From Indiicoccus explosivorum (GTDB taxonomy: Bacteria; Bacillota; Bacilli; Bacillales_A; Planococcaceae): a DNA stretch of 64,000 nucleotides. Positions 26,311 through 34,256 of this stretch are shown one piece after another. A program made the translations under genes and the position numbers. The stretch covers positions 1-64,000 of the forward strand of contig NZ_NHTN01000003.1 of the NCBI RefSeq assembly GCF_002167005.1, written 5' to 3'. Under the pieces are notes generated by a model. The model did no database searches. It was not told the origin of the DNA and saw only the letters and a list, made by a program, of their open reading frames with translations. The number at the start of each line of letters is the position of its first letter. The stretch's first letter is position 1.

Positions 26311-27774
26311 TCACCTCCTGCCATACATTTTTTTATACCGATCAAGCGGATTGCTTTTCTTCACCTGTAGCTTAATGAGTGCCTGAGTGCCGCTGTCCAC
26401 TTGGTCATCGTTTTTGCCATTTGGGAATGATGTGAATTCCTCGATGAGATCATTCACCCACGGCGCAATGGATGGATGCGGGAGATATACGTTTCCGGCT
26501 TCCATCAGCGGAGCTACGGCGTTTGCCCGTGCTTCCTTCCCGCCTTCCGGATTCACCGGAATGAGTCCGGTGATTTCCTTTTCGAGCATCTGAATGACGG
26601 CAGGCCCGTTTGCCTTGTCCTCAATGTACTTGGCTTTCGCTTCCGGCCACTTGGCCGTCATGTTCCGGATGGCTTTCATCGTCTCCGGCAGATTCATTCG
26701 ATTCCTAAACTGGTCGAGCAGATAAAAAGCGGCATCTCTGCTGCCCCATACCTGTCCGACTACAAAATCTGAAGTTTTACTGTCCTTGAACGTGCAATCC
26801 CAAGACTGGATCTGCTTTTCGATGATCCGCGGAAGAACGACAACCCCTTCCGGATTGGCAAGTCGTGAACGAGTCGGCTCGTCAGGCACATAAAACCGCC
26901 ACCACTGCCGCTGAAAAATAGCCCCGCCGGCTGGCGAAGGCCGCTGCTGATAAAGTGCGGACCAAGTACGGGAGCCGACTTCCGATTTCTTTTCTTCTGC
27001 CCATTGTTCGTCGAATCCGAGTTCAGCACAGAGGGGCTCTCCAATCTCCCGACCAAGCAGATCATCTTTATCCTCTGAAATCGCCGGCATCCGGATCCGC
27101 TTCCAATCTCTTGGCGAACGCTCAAGCAACCGGCCGATCAGGTCATCCTCATGCCACCGTGTCATGATGACAATCACAGAGGCGCCTTTATGAAGACGGG
27201 TGGATAATGTCGATTCCCACTCGTCCCAGACCTTATCGCGGATGGTGGATGAGTTGGCCGCTTCCGCATTCTTAAACGGGTCATCGATAATCAGCAGATC
27301 AGCGCCCTGTCCGGTAATGGATCCACCGATACCGGTCGAAATCATTCCGCCATTCATCCTGGCGATATCCCAGTTGTTTTGGGAAGCATTTACGTCCGAC
27401 AGCTGCACATCGAAAAGTTCCGGACCGTATTCCTCCAGCTTCGCCCGGTTCAATCGGCCGAACTTTCGAGCGAGCCCATCAGAGTAGGAAGCGGTGATGA
27501 CCCGCTTTTCCGGATTCTTCGCCAGGTAATAACTCGGGAAGCTTTCGGAAACCGTCATACTTTTCCCGTGCCGTGGCGGCATCTCAATCATGATATAGCG
27601 CTGTTCCCCATTTGCGACCGGCTCCAGTTCACCCGCGATGTATTCCGTATGCCGAAAATGCCTGTAATTGCCGCGATGCACGTACTCAACATAGTCCCGG
27701 AAAGAGCGACGAGCGAGTTCTGCCTGCGCCTGCCGTGCAAGCTCCTTACGTTGATTCGCTGTCAGAGTTGGCAA
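26311..27774 (-). CDS. terL: Terminase large subunit
   Basis: The 487 residues show the ATPase motifs PPRHGKSMT (Walker A, about 63-71) and DLLIIDDPFKNAE (Walker B, about 160), with TRWHEDDLIGRL of the Terminase_6-type family. The nuclease domain begins near QSWDCTFKDSKTSDFVVGQV. The start is TTG at 27774, 4 bases after GAGG, and overlaps the small subunit gene by 29 bases. It packages DNA into the head. Confidence 0.95.
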   Translation of the reverse strand: MPTLTANQRKELARQAQAELARRSFRDYVEYVHRGNYRHFRHTEYIAGELEPVANGEQRYIMIEMPPRHGKSMTVSESFPSYYLAKNPEKRVITASYSDGLARKFGRLNRAKLEEYGPELFDVQLSDVNASQNNWDIARMNGGMISTGIGGSITGQGADLLIIDDPFKNAEAANSSTIRDKVWDEWESTLSTRLHKGASVIVIMTRWHEDDLIGRLLERSPRDWKRIRMPAISEDKDDLLGREIGEPLCAELGFDEQWAEEKKSEVGSRTWSALYQQRPSPAGGAIFQRQWWRFYVPDEPTRSRLANPEGVVVLPRIIEKQIQSWDCTFKDSKTSDFVVGQVWGSRDAAFYLLDQFRNRMNLPETMKAIRNMTAKWPEAKAKYIEDKANGPAVIQMLEKEITGLIPVNPEGGKEARANAVAPLMEAGNVYLPHPSIAPWVNDLIEEFTSFPNGKNDDQVDSGTQALIKLQVKKSNPLDRYKKMYGRR

Positions 27775-28135
27775 GCTTCCTCAACTCCTCAACGGATAGT
27801 CCGGAAAGATCCAGCTTGTTTTCAATGCCCCCGCTGTGTTCAACTTCCTGCTTTTTGCTGAATTCATCTTTGGCTTTCCGCTCTAAATACCAGAGTGATA
27901 AGTCAATATCTCTCCGTTCGATGAGATTTGCTACATTGAGTTTTGCCCGCATTTTCACCTGTTCTTTTAAGAGCTCTTTTCGCTCCGAAAACTCAGGTTT
28001 ATCTTTGCAGTATTCGTAGAGCGTTGAAGGCGCAATACCTGCGTAAAGACAAGCTTCCCGATCACTCAATCCTTTCAAGAATCCGTCTTCTAATTCCCGG
28101 AGTACCGCCTTCGTGATTTTCTTTGGCCTTGGCAC
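27746..28135 (-). CDS. terS: Terminase small subunit
   Basis: The 129-residue protein has an N-terminal helix-turn-helix (GLSDREACLYAGIAPSTLYE) for DNA recognition, then a helical oligomerisation region. Overlap with the large subunit and location at the head of the late operon agree. Confidence 0.88.
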   Translation of the reverse strand: MPRPKKITKAVLRELEDGFLKGLSDREACLYAGIAPSTLYEYCKDKPEFSERKELLKEQVKMRAKLNVANLIERRDIDLSLWYLERKAKDEFSKKQEVEHSGGIENKLDLSGLSVEELRKLANSDSEST

Positions 28136-28209
28136 CTCTTATCACCTCTCCCACGCTATTCGCTTCTTCAGACATAGTAAAAAGCACCTCAACTGAGATG
28201 CCTGCGCCT

Positions 28210-28422
28210 TTACTCAAATGTATTAAACCGGAACATATAAAAGACCAGGTAAACCAACAACAAAGATGCCGCCGGTGCTACGATTGAACCTGGTATTCTT
28301 AATTTTCGTAAGCCCCATCCAACTATCATTGCTAAGAGGAACGGGATTCCCAAAACGATCAGTAGGTTCAGCAGCAACTCGTTCATGATCGGTTCCATTG
28401 GACTGAAATCAACCTCCACCAT
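28210..28422 (-). CDS. Small membrane protein
   Basis: The 70-residue protein has two membrane segments (about 14-38 and 46-64). A strong SD (GAAGGAGGT) precedes its ATG. It lies upstream of the terminase genes. No family was recognised; superinfection exclusion is one possibility. Confidence 0.7.
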   Translation of the reverse strand: MVEVDFSPMEPIMNELLLNLLIVLGIPFLLAMIVGWGLRKLRIPGSIVAPAASLLLVYLVFYMFRFNTFE

Positions 28423-28589
28423 ACTTACCTCCTTCGCTACATCTTATGTATCGGATAAGCCATGCAGGTATGAATAAGGCACCCATATTTTGTGGGGTTG
28501 AGTGAGGAGATTTGCGCCTTGCACGCATCCCCTCTTTTTTTCTCCCCTTCATTAATAGGGGGACCGTATGACAAGCGTATGACAAAGAA

Positions 28590-29078
28590 TTATAATTTCA
28601 CCCGGTCCTTCACTTTCTTTTTCGCCCGCTCAATGTGCGTTTGAACGGTGGCTTTACTGACACAAAGTCCCTTTGCAATTTCCCCCATGCTGATGCCTTT
28701 AGCGACATGGAGAATATAGCAGTGCTTTTCCCGGTGGGACAAGGATTTGAAAATATCTTGCATGATCATTTTTTCTTCGGCGGTCATATACAACAGCTTC
28801 GGGCCATCCTCCAACTGCTCTACGATGTCGGGAATGAAATCCAGATTTCCATATGATTTTTGGTAAACTCCCCGTTTGTCAGCTCCTCGGTAATTACCCG
28901 GCTGTCTGCCAGTTTCCAGCCATCCCAGTACAAATTCCATGTCCCGGGTCATGCTGTTCTTGCTTGAGATAATCTGCTGATCGGCAAGATCATCTGGATC
29001 CAACCTGCGGACTTGCCGCCGCAACTCGTTTTGATGTTTCCGGTATTGTGCAATCAGCTCGTCCGCCCAGTTCTCCAT
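28590..29078 (-). CDS. Sigma-like positive regulator of late genes (Xpf-like)
   Basis: The 162 residues end in a sigma-70 region 4-type helix-turn-helix (LSHREKHCYILHVAKGISMG, KGLCVSKATVQTHIERAKKK). Size, position ahead of the terminase genes and the preceding XtrA-like gene match Xpf of PBSX, which turns on late transcription. An AT-poor gap of about 170 bases (28423-28589) separates it from the membrane gene and may hold the late promoter. I could not assign one. Confidence 0.85.
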   Translation of the reverse strand: MENWADELIAQYRKHQNELRRQVRRLDPDDLADQQIISSKNSMTRDMEFVLGWLETGRQPGNYRGADKRGVYQKSYGNLDFIPDIVEQLEDGPKLLYMTAEEKMIMQDIFKSLSHREKHCYILHVAKGISMGEIAKGLCVSKATVQTHIERAKKKVKDRVKL

Positions 29079-29096
29079 TTACCTTCCCCCTGTTTT

Positions 29097-29273
29097 TTAT
29101 TTCTGTCTATAAGCTCCGCCCTTGTGCCGGGAAAATCTCGGCTTTCGAACACCCATCAATTCTTCCAAGTCCCGCTGACTGAGCTTGTTCTTTGGCCGCT
29201 TCTCTTTTTTGGGCGGCGATTTCTCTTTTTTGGCGAGGCCGATTCTGATCAGTTCCTCTTGCAGATTCCCCAT
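29097..29273 (-). CDS. Small basic phage protein
   Basis: This 58-residue gene lies in a frame different from the longer open frame over the same bases. ATG at 29273 has SD GGGGGAG. It begins MGNLQEELIRIGLAKKEK and ends in LEELMGVRKPRFSRHKGG. Short basic proteins with this LMG-x-R pattern are common in the early-late transition region of Bacillales phages. Function is unknown. Confidence 0.8.
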   Translation of the reverse strand: MGNLQEELIRIGLAKKEKSPPKKEKRPKNKLSQRDLEELMGVRKPRFSRHKGGAYRQK

Positions 29274-29289
29274 AACGCTCCCCCTTTAG

Positions 29290-29340
29290 AAAAATAAAAA
29301 AAGAGGACACAAAACAGCAATTATGCTGTCATGTGTCCTC
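29290..29340 (-). terminator. Terminator after membrane coiled-coil gene
   Basis: Outer stem GAGGACAC/GTGTCCTC and inner stem ACAGCA/TGCTGT are followed by a long T-rich run on the minus strand. It isolates the gene at 29373-30059 from the late-control genes. Confidence 0.88.
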
Positions 29341-29372
29341 CAGTTGGCTGGTGCGGACATATATATGGTCTC

Positions 29373-30059
29373 TTAATCGTTTTCATCCTCTTCTTTAAGA
29401 GGTTTAAAATTCAAATTGTAATATTTTATGTTTTTTAATGCTTTTCTAATCATTTCTATTTCTTCATTGCTTTTTCCAACCAGCAAATTACTGGACGATG
29501 AGTTTAAAAGATCTGAATGTCTTCTAGCGATAGAAATAAGATCAGAAGGTTTTTCAAAATTATTATAAGCCAAACTTAAATCTTCTTGAATAGAGGATAA
29601 TTCCTTTTTAATTGATTGAATTTCAGCTTCAGATTTATCGGTCCCTTGTAAATCACCTAGCTTTTCCGTAGCTTCGATGAGTTTTTGGACGTATCCTTTA
29701 CTGTCTGCTTGAAAATTTTCGAATAACACAATAACATCTTCAATCGTTTCTCTATTTTGTGTATCAATTTGTTCTACAAATGATTTAATTTCAGCAGTTA
29801 CTTCTTTAAGTTCTTCTACACTACTTTTCATATCTTGTATATTATTTTTTTGGCCAGCTACATCCCAAAGAGTTATTAATATTGCCACTACTGCTAATAC
29901 AATGGAAGTCAGCAATCCGGCAGCAGAAAGCCCTTTGATAGCAACCTCTTGATCATATAAGGCTAATCCGCCTATGGTACAACCAACCAACACAAAAATA
30001 GTAATTATATATTTCAAGTGAAGATTTAACCTAACAATTTTCACTTCTTCATCGCTCAA
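29373..30059 (-). CDS. Two-helix membrane protein with cytoplasmic coiled coil
   Basis: The 228-residue protein has membrane helices at about 17-35 and 46-66, then a long coiled coil (about 72-165) and a C-terminal helical region with KALKNIKYYNLNFKPL. It is strikingly AT-rich compared with neighbours. Its start overlaps the stop of the XtrA-like gene by 4 bases, and a strong terminator follows. No family was recognised. Membrane anchoring with a long cytoplasmic arm is seen in several phage exclusion proteins, but that is only an analogy. Confidence 0.78.
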   Translation of the reverse strand: MSDEEVKIVRLNLHLKYIITIFVLVGCTIGGLALYDQEVAIKGLSAAGLLTSIVLAVVAILITLWDVAGQKNNIQDMKSSVEELKEVTAEIKSFVEQIDTQNRETIEDVIVLFENFQADSKGYVQKLIEATEKLGDLQGTDKSEAEIQSIKKELSSIQEDLSLAYNNFEKPSDLISIARRHSDLLNSSSSNLLVGKSNEEIEMIRKALKNIKYYNLNFKPLKEEDEND

Positions 30060-30253
30060 AACTCTTCCCCCTCATCCCACTTCACACGGGTCACTCTGCC
30101 TTTATGCGTAATGATCTTCGTCTCTGCATGCGGAGGAAGTTCGGCAAGTTTCACCTTGCCGTCGTTGATGACCACCACACAACTGTCCGGTAATTCCATT
30201 ATATCCAATTCTATGACATTTGTCTCGTTGATCTTAAGTTCCATTAAGCGCAC
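30056..30253 (-). CDS. XtrA/YqaO-family protein
   Basis: The GTG at 30253 follows AAAGGGG at 7 bases, giving 65 residues. VIELDIMELPDSCVVVINDG, LPPHAETKIITHKG and the C-terminal DEGEEF are the family signature. XtrA of PBSX and YqaO of skin lie at the same position. Function is unknown. Confidence 0.85.
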   Translation of the reverse strand: MRLMELKINETNVIELDIMELPDSCVVVINDGKVKLAELPPHAETKIITHKGRVTRVKWDEGEEF

Positions 30254-30310
30254 CGTATGACCCCTTTCTCTGTTCTCGTCTGTCTTTTTGCCTAGTCTAT
30301 AACTAGAAGA

Positions 30311-30334
30311 ATACCCCAGCTCTGGCCGGGGTAT
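30311..30334 (-). other. Hairpin at end of zinc-ribbon gene
   Basis: A seven-pair stem ATACCCC/GGGGTAT overlaps the stop codon of the upstream gene. The sequence after it on the minus strand (TCTTCTAG) is only weakly T-rich, so it is perhaps an mRNA stabiliser or weak terminator. Confidence 0.4.
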
Positions 30335-30483
30335 CATTTTGCTGCCTGCTTCACGAATTTGCTGCCACACCAGCAGCAGTACACCTGGTCTTGATCATAA
30401 ACCGCTTTGCCGCACCGGTTGCAGTAAGGGAGTTCAATGTGGCTGTTACCGACTTTGATTTTCCGATAGGCGATTTTCGCCAT
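30334..30483 (-). CDS. Small zinc-ribbon protein
   Basis: This 49-residue gene has ATG at 30483 with SD GGAGCTCC. It carries two CxxC knuckles (PYCNRCGKAV and YCCWCGSKFV) 15 residues apart, a zinc ribbon. Such small ribbons are common in phage early operons. No partner is known. Confidence 0.8.
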   Translation of the reverse strand: MAKIAYRKIKVGNSHIELPYCNRCGKAVYDQDQVYCCWCGSKFVKQAAK

Positions 30484-30524
30484 GTGGAGCTCCTTTCTTT
30501 TTGGACATAGGGTTGAATGATTGA

Positions 30525-30707
30525 TTAAATTTCTACAACCGTTCCAATTACAATCAGCCCTCTTGCCATTACCATTTTTCGTGAAACTGCTTGAATTGCT
30601 CTTTCCTTTGCATCTTCTTTGTTCGTGGCAAAAACCGTTTCAGTACCGCTATATCTGAAATCTAAGCCGTTGGAACTCCAATCAACTTCATAATCCCGTC
30701 TTTCCAT
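30525..30707 (-). CDS. Small early phage protein
   Basis: The ATG at 30707 has SD GAGGAGG at 8 bases, giving 60 residues (MERRDYEVDWSSNGLDFRYS). An alpha/beta pattern with TNKEDAKERAIQAVSR is visible. No family was recognised. Confidence 0.65.
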   Translation of the reverse strand: MERRDYEVDWSSNGLDFRYSGTETVFATNKEDAKERAIQAVSRKMVMARGLIVIGTVVEI

Positions 30708-30857
30708 TAATGACTCCTCCTCTCTCATCAGTTTGTTTCGACGGTCTCTGAACCGGCTGTGTAGGTATCCCTACGACACTGGTGTCTGGGAAACGTTAAA
30801 TCAGCATTAACTATTTCCGAACCTTCTTTATACATCTACCTTCTAACAAGAAATATT

Positions 30858-30902
30858 CAAAAGGTCATTTACATTACTTGGATACAGCGATATGACCTTT
30901 TG
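30858..30902. repeat. 11-bp inverted repeat downstream of the 62-residue gene
   Basis: CAAAAGGTCAT (30858-30868) and ATGACCTTTTG (30892-30902) are perfect complements with a 23-base loop. The region 30708-30914 otherwise holds nothing I can support. It may end the minus-strand transcript, but there is no T run after it. Confidence 0.4.
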
Positions 30903-30914
30903 AGATATCCTGAT

Positions 30915-31103
30915 TCACCACGTTTGTTCAGGCAGCTTCCCTTCCCGCTCGAGCCGCTTCCGGATCTGATGCGCCTGCATAAATGTTCCACCGATGATGG
31001 TCTGAATGGCTGAAACGCCGAATACCCTTTGCTCTCTGGAAGGTTCCCATCTCGGTATAGCAGCGAGGACTTCTTCGTACTTCCTTTCATCCAAAGGATT
31101 CAC
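30915..31103 (-). CDS. Small early phage protein
   Basis: The 62-residue protein (MNPLDERKYEEVLAAIPRWE, TIIGGTFMQAHQIRKRLERE) is helical and charged. It is divergent from the plus-strand gene at 31159. Function is unknown. Confidence 0.6.
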   Translation of the reverse strand: MNPLDERKYEEVLAAIPRWEPSREQRVFGVSAIQTIIGGTFMQAHQIRKRLEREGKLPEQTW

Positions 31104-31125
31104 AACCTTCCGGAAATGTTATAAT
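31097..31125 (+). promoter_or_regulatory. Promoter of the plus-strand single gene
   Basis: A perfect -10 TATAAT lies at 31120-31125, about 34 bases before the ATG at 31159. A weak -35 (GATTCA or TTCACA) lies 15-17 bases before it. Confidence 0.6.
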
Positions 31126-31158
31126 GAATCTTTAAAATATTTCAGTGGAGGATAAATC

Positions 31159-31380
31159 ATGTCATCGTTTTGGCAGTACAATATGAAAGCAGAATTCGCG
31201 ATTTACCCATATAAGGGAGAAGATTATTTGGTCTGCTATAGCACTGTTGGTAATTTCCGCATTCATTTTGTAGAATCCGTGGCTACAGGCGAGCGGCAAA
31301 TCCCTTCAGCAGAACAACGGGCAGAAAGCCCAAATTCGAAGGAACTCATTGTCGAGCTGATCAAGAATATTTTGGACTGA
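31159..31380 (+). CDS. Plus-strand single-gene cassette, unknown protein
   Basis: The 73-residue protein begins MSSFWQYNMKAEFAIYPYKG with SD GGAGG. It is the only plus-strand gene inside the minus-strand lytic block. It has its own -10 box and terminator, the classical structure of a moron expressed from the prophage. It contains no membrane segment. An unknown lysogenic function is inferred. Confidence 0.75.
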   Translation: MSSFWQYNMKAEFAIYPYKGEDYLVCYSTVGNFRIHFVESVATGERQIPSAEQRAESPNSKELIVELIKNILD

Positions 31381-31406
31381 ACCGGATAATTTCCGGTTCT
31401 TTTTTC
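31379..31406 (+). terminator. Terminator of the plus-strand cassette
   Basis: GAACCGG/CCGGTTC stem, loop ATAATTT, then TTTTTTC. It overlaps the stop codon of the gene. Confidence 0.88.
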
Positions 31407-31422
31407 TTCACTTTTGGAGCTG

Positions 31423-31908
31423 TCATTTTCTAAGCCATTCCTTCCCTTTTCGTTCCACGATGATCAGTTCCATGCCGGTCATTTTTTCAAACAGCCGCCG
31501 ACGCACCGGAAAGTCCCGGGAAGAACTGAATCCTTTCACATCAATGACCTCCGTGTATCCGTCAGTGTATGTAACCCGGAAATCAGCCGTATATGTCATC
31601 CCCGCCTTCTCTCGCTTACCCTTACCCTTGCATAAGCTGCATTGATTCAGATTGCCGGTCTTTCGATTCAGCACTTGCCGGTTTCCCCTACAGCGTTTGC
31701 ACTCCACTTCATAAGGTGAAAGAATCTGGAACTGCGGCTGCAACTCGATTTGTTCCACTTCGGGAAGCAGCCGAAGATGCAGGTAGTACGCCAGCTCAGT
31801 TTTGGAATCGAATTCCCGCCCATCGAACGTCACCTTCGTCGCCTGGAACTTACGGGGAACCCGCTTGGTGCGGGCCCGTGTTCCGGTTCTGCGTTTCTGC
31901 AAATTCAT
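31423..31908 (-). CDS. DUF1064 nuclease-like protein with zinc insert
   Basis: The ATG at 31908 gives 161 residues. RKFQATKVTFDGREFDSKTE, TYTADFRVTYTDGYTEVIDV and KGFSSSRDFPVRRRLFE are the DUF1064 pattern, a PD-(D/E)xK-like fold proposed to act on recombination intermediates. An insert with CKRCRGNRQVL and CSLCKGKGK (two CxxC pairs, DnaJ-like) interrupts the core. It lies in the replication/recombination block. Its ATG overlaps the preceding stop (ATGA). Confidence 0.85.
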   Translation of the reverse strand: MNLQKRRTGTRARTKRVPRKFQATKVTFDGREFDSKTELAYYLHLRLLPEVEQIELQPQFQILSPYEVECKRCRGNRQVLNRKTGNLNQCSLCKGKGKREKAGMTYTADFRVTYTDGYTEVIDVKGFSSSRDFPVRRRLFEKMTGMELIIVERKGKEWLRK

Positions 31909-32042
31909 CCCCCGTTCATCTTCATCAGCTTGTCGTACTCTTCGCAAAGTCGTCGGTCATCCATGTCATCGAAATACTCGGGATCTTTGAAAGTCATAAC
32001 CGAGAGGGTAAGAATCATTCCTTCACGTTCTTCCGGGCTCAA
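31905..32042 (-). CDS. Small phage protein between dUTPase and DUF1064
   Basis: A frame with SPEEREGMILTLSVMTFKDP and ending YDKLMKMNGG fills the gap exactly. A TTG at 32042 overlaps the dUTPase stop (TTGA); an ATG at 32018 is the alternative start, 37 residues. Stop/start overlaps on both sides favour a real coupled gene. Function is unknown. Confidence 0.6.
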   Translation of the reverse strand: MSPEEREGMILTLSVMTFKDPEYFDDMDDRRLCEEYDKLMKMNGG

Positions 32043-32620
32043 TATCCGTTCGCCTGCCGATCGTGATTCGCTTTATTTTTCTGGAGGTACGCTGCCTCTA
32101 CTTCCTCCCAGGTAAAGCTGAGCATTTTGCCCAACTCGACGAAGTTGACGATCAGCTCCCGGTACCACTTCTGCCGCTCACTCTCGAAAGGATGGGCTTC
32201 GATCTCTCCGACGAAATAAAACAGGTCCAGAAACTTCGCCACGATAGAGGCAGTGTCGTACTCCTGTGCCAGCAGTTCCGGCACCTCGAAATCTGCTACT
32301 CCAAAACGATTGCCGAGCGTCAGTATGGCGTGAAGACAATCAGCGTATTCTTCGAGGAGTGGGTTAGTGACAATCCAATCTGCAACCCTTCCTTCTGTTT
32401 CGTCAAAGGTCTTCATATCAGGAGTTTTCTTTAAGATTCTCGGCCCCCGATCATCACTCCAATACTTGAACCCCCGCCATTCATTCAGCAGCTCTCCGAG
32501 TTCTGCGTACAGAGCCAAGAAATCCATCGACTCCCGGTCTTCACCGTTTTGGTTAGGATGCTGTTTTTCGATCTCTGCATCCAGTTCCGCTTGCTTCTCG
32601 TACAGTTTTTTCAGGTTCAT
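32039..32620 (-). CDS. Dimeric dUTPase-like NTP pyrophosphatase
   Basis: The 193 residues carry the all-alpha dUTPase/MazG-type metal motifs: ALYAELGELLNEWRGFKYW (E-x2-E type, about 36-54) and EEYADCLHAILTLG (E-x2-D type, about 89-102). Dimeric dUTPases hydrolyse dUTP and dUDP to dUMP, keeping uracil out of phage DNA. Location beside replication genes agrees. Confidence 0.88.
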   Translation of the reverse strand: MNLKKLYEKQAELDAEIEKQHPNQNGEDRESMDFLALYAELGELLNEWRGFKYWSDDRGPRILKKTPDMKTFDETEGRVADWIVTNPLLEEYADCLHAILTLGNRFGVADFEVPELLAQEYDTASIVAKFLDLFYFVGEIEAHPFESERQKWYRELIVNFVELGKMLSFTWEEVEAAYLQKNKANHDRQANGY

Positions 32621-32655
32621 TTTTCCGCTCCTTCCGCTTCATCTGTGCCTCAAAA

Positions 32656-33054
32656 TTAATTCACAACGTCACTTTCAGGCTCGAAAATCCAGTCCGTGTC
32701 AATATCTTCGACAAACGGTTTTTCGCCTAAGCGATCAACAGCCACTTTTTTCATTTTCACCAGCTGCTTATCAAAGTCCGGTGTGCTCTTGATTAGCCGA
32801 ACAAGTCCGTTTCCCACTTTTCCCAGAAATTGAATCGTGCCTTCTTTTGTTCCTGTCTGCATCATGACTTCCAAATTCATCGGAATATCGAATACTTTCA
32901 CGCCGGACGATACGTCGGAGATATTGATATGGCTGCCTGACGGGATTGCGCAAAATTGATATTTACCGACCTTGATTTCATGTCCGACGGCCGGTTCCCA
33001 TTTCTCGAACGCCAGATAAAAACGCTGTGTCTGTTCGTTTACTGTGACCTTCAT
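32656..33054 (-). CDS. Early phage protein, unknown
   Basis: The 132-residue protein (KVTVNEQTQRFYLAFEKWEP, GKYQFCAIPSGSHINISDVS) is beta-rich with an acidic C-terminus. It occurs in an early operon of small genes. No family was recognised. Confidence 0.65.
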   Translation of the reverse strand: MKVTVNEQTQRFYLAFEKWEPAVGHEIKVGKYQFCAIPSGSHINISDVSSGVKVFDIPMNLEVMMQTGTKEGTIQFLGKVGNGLVRLIKSTPDFDKQLVKMKKVAVDRLGEKPFVEDIDTDWIFEPESDVVN

Positions 33055-33064
33055 GCTGCACCTC

Positions 33065-33235
33065 CTACGACTGTTTCGCCCGCTCGATGCTGAGCAGACT
33101 CAATGCTTCCGAATACGTCGCTTTCTCGATTGGTTCACCATGGAACGTGTGCGTGATACCAAGCTGTTTCAGTTCGGCTACCCATGACCGGCGGCGTTTT
33201 TCACCGGCGTCGAAAAAGTACTGTTTCTCGCTCAT
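33065..33235 (-). CDS. Small early phage protein
   Basis: The ATG at 33235 has SD GGGGAGG and overlaps the preceding stop (ATGA). The 56 residues (MSEKQYFFDAGEKRRRSWVA, HGEPIEKATYSEALSLL) are a short alpha/beta protein. A longer frame upstream is a shadow of the preceding gene. Confidence 0.7.
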   Translation of the reverse strand: MSEKQYFFDAGEKRRRSWVAELKQLGITHTFHGEPIEKATYSEALSLLSIERAKQS

Positions 33236-33429
33236 GCGACTGCCTCCCCTGCCATATAACGGACCAGCAGCCGAACCGAGTTCTCGTGACTCAGTTGTGT
33301 CATGCCTTGCAGTTCGTTCAGCTTGGCGTTGAACTGGCGCTCCAGCCCCTTGTCTGTCTGCCCTGATTTTTCCCAAGCACCGGCAATCAAAATCAGGTGA
33401 TCCATTGTGCGTGCAATCATTTCGTGCAT
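33232..33429 (-). CDS. Small helical early phage protein
   Basis: The 65 residues (MHEMIARTMDHLILIAGAWE, GLERQFNAKLNELQG) form helices. It is coupled to both neighbours. Function is unknown. Confidence 0.65.
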   Translation of the reverse strand: MHEMIARTMDHLILIAGAWEKSGQTDKGLERQFNAKLNELQGMTQLSHENSVRLLVRYMAGEAVA

Positions 33430-33440
33430 CGTTCTGCCTC

Positions 33441-34247
33441 CTAAAATGCCTTTCGGCGATAGTCTTTGCCGTTCATCAAAATAATTTCTGCGCTATCCAT
33501 GATTCGGCTGAAATTTCGTGTGCCAACCTTCGTTTCCAGTTCAGTACTGGAGAGGTTTGTCGTGTAGATCGTAGATTTACCGGACCGGCTATCCACGACT
33601 TCGAACAGTTTGGACCAAACCCAGTTGTCGGCCGTGTTTCGGGCATTGGTATACTCTGCGCCAAGGTCATCCAGCACCATCAGATCCACCATGCCGACCA
33701 ATTCCAGCAAATCCGCTTCCGAAAAAGTTGATTTGCTGTTGTAGGTATCCTTGATTTTCGTCAGCAGTTTTGGCACCGACAGGAATAATGCGGAGTGACC
33801 GCTTGCCAGTAATGTCTTCGCCGTGGCGTAGGACAAATGACTTTTGCCTGTTCCGAACGTACCTTTCAGCATGAAACTGTGCGGTTCCACAGCCGAGAAA
33901 TTGTCTGCGAACATCTTCAGTTGATCTTTCGCGAATGCGAGTTCCTGTGATGGCGGATTGTAATTCTCGAATGTCGCTTTTTTCAGCGATTCATTGACCA
34001 GTGAGTTCTGATCAAACAAGCGAAGCATGTGCCGTGTGCGGGCTTGCCTGTCTTTCTCGACAGCCTGTTCCGCCAGGATGATATCCCCGCACTTGCAGCC
34101 AAGGTAGAATTTTTCAACTTTTCCTTTGTCCGGTCCGCCGGCAATCGGCATTTCCGTTACTTGCACATCCTGCCCGCACCCTTCGCACTGATAGGTGTTC
34201 AGGATTTCCGGTTTCGGGAAGTTGTTCAGCATGTCCTGATAACTCAT
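33441..34247 (-). CDS. DnaC-like helicase loader
   Basis: The 268-residue AAA+ protein has an N-terminal zinc knuckle (CEGCGQ and LGCKCGD), Walker A GTFGTGKSHLSYA (about 130-142) and Walker B VDLMVLDDLGAEY. It also shows sensor TIYTTNLSS and the SRIMDSAE segment. It loads the host replicative helicase at the phage origin. It follows the initiator gene, as YqaM follows YqaL in skin. Confidence 0.9.
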   Translation of the reverse strand: MSYQDMLNNFPKPEILNTYQCEGCGQDVQVTEMPIAGGPDKGKVEKFYLGCKCGDIILAEQAVEKDRQARTRHMLRLFDQNSLVNESLKKATFENYNPPSQELAFAKDQLKMFADNFSAVEPHSFMLKGTFGTGKSHLSYATAKTLLASGHSALFLSVPKLLTKIKDTYNSKSTFSEADLLELVGMVDLMVLDDLGAEYTNARNTADNWVWSKLFEVVDSRSGKSTIYTTNLSSTELETKVGTRNFSRIMDSAEIILMNGKDYRRKAF

Positions 34248-34256
34248 GGCGTCCTC

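Noticed and set aside
29107-29310. A 67-residue minus-strand protein
   Set aside because: It runs through the terminator A-run at its start, and its frame overlaps a better gene (29097-29273) with SD and a known type of sequence.
33065-33376. A 103-residue protein ending at 33065
   Set aside because: The front half overlaps the 65-residue gene in another frame. The ATG at 33235 with a good SD and ATGA coupling is the better start.
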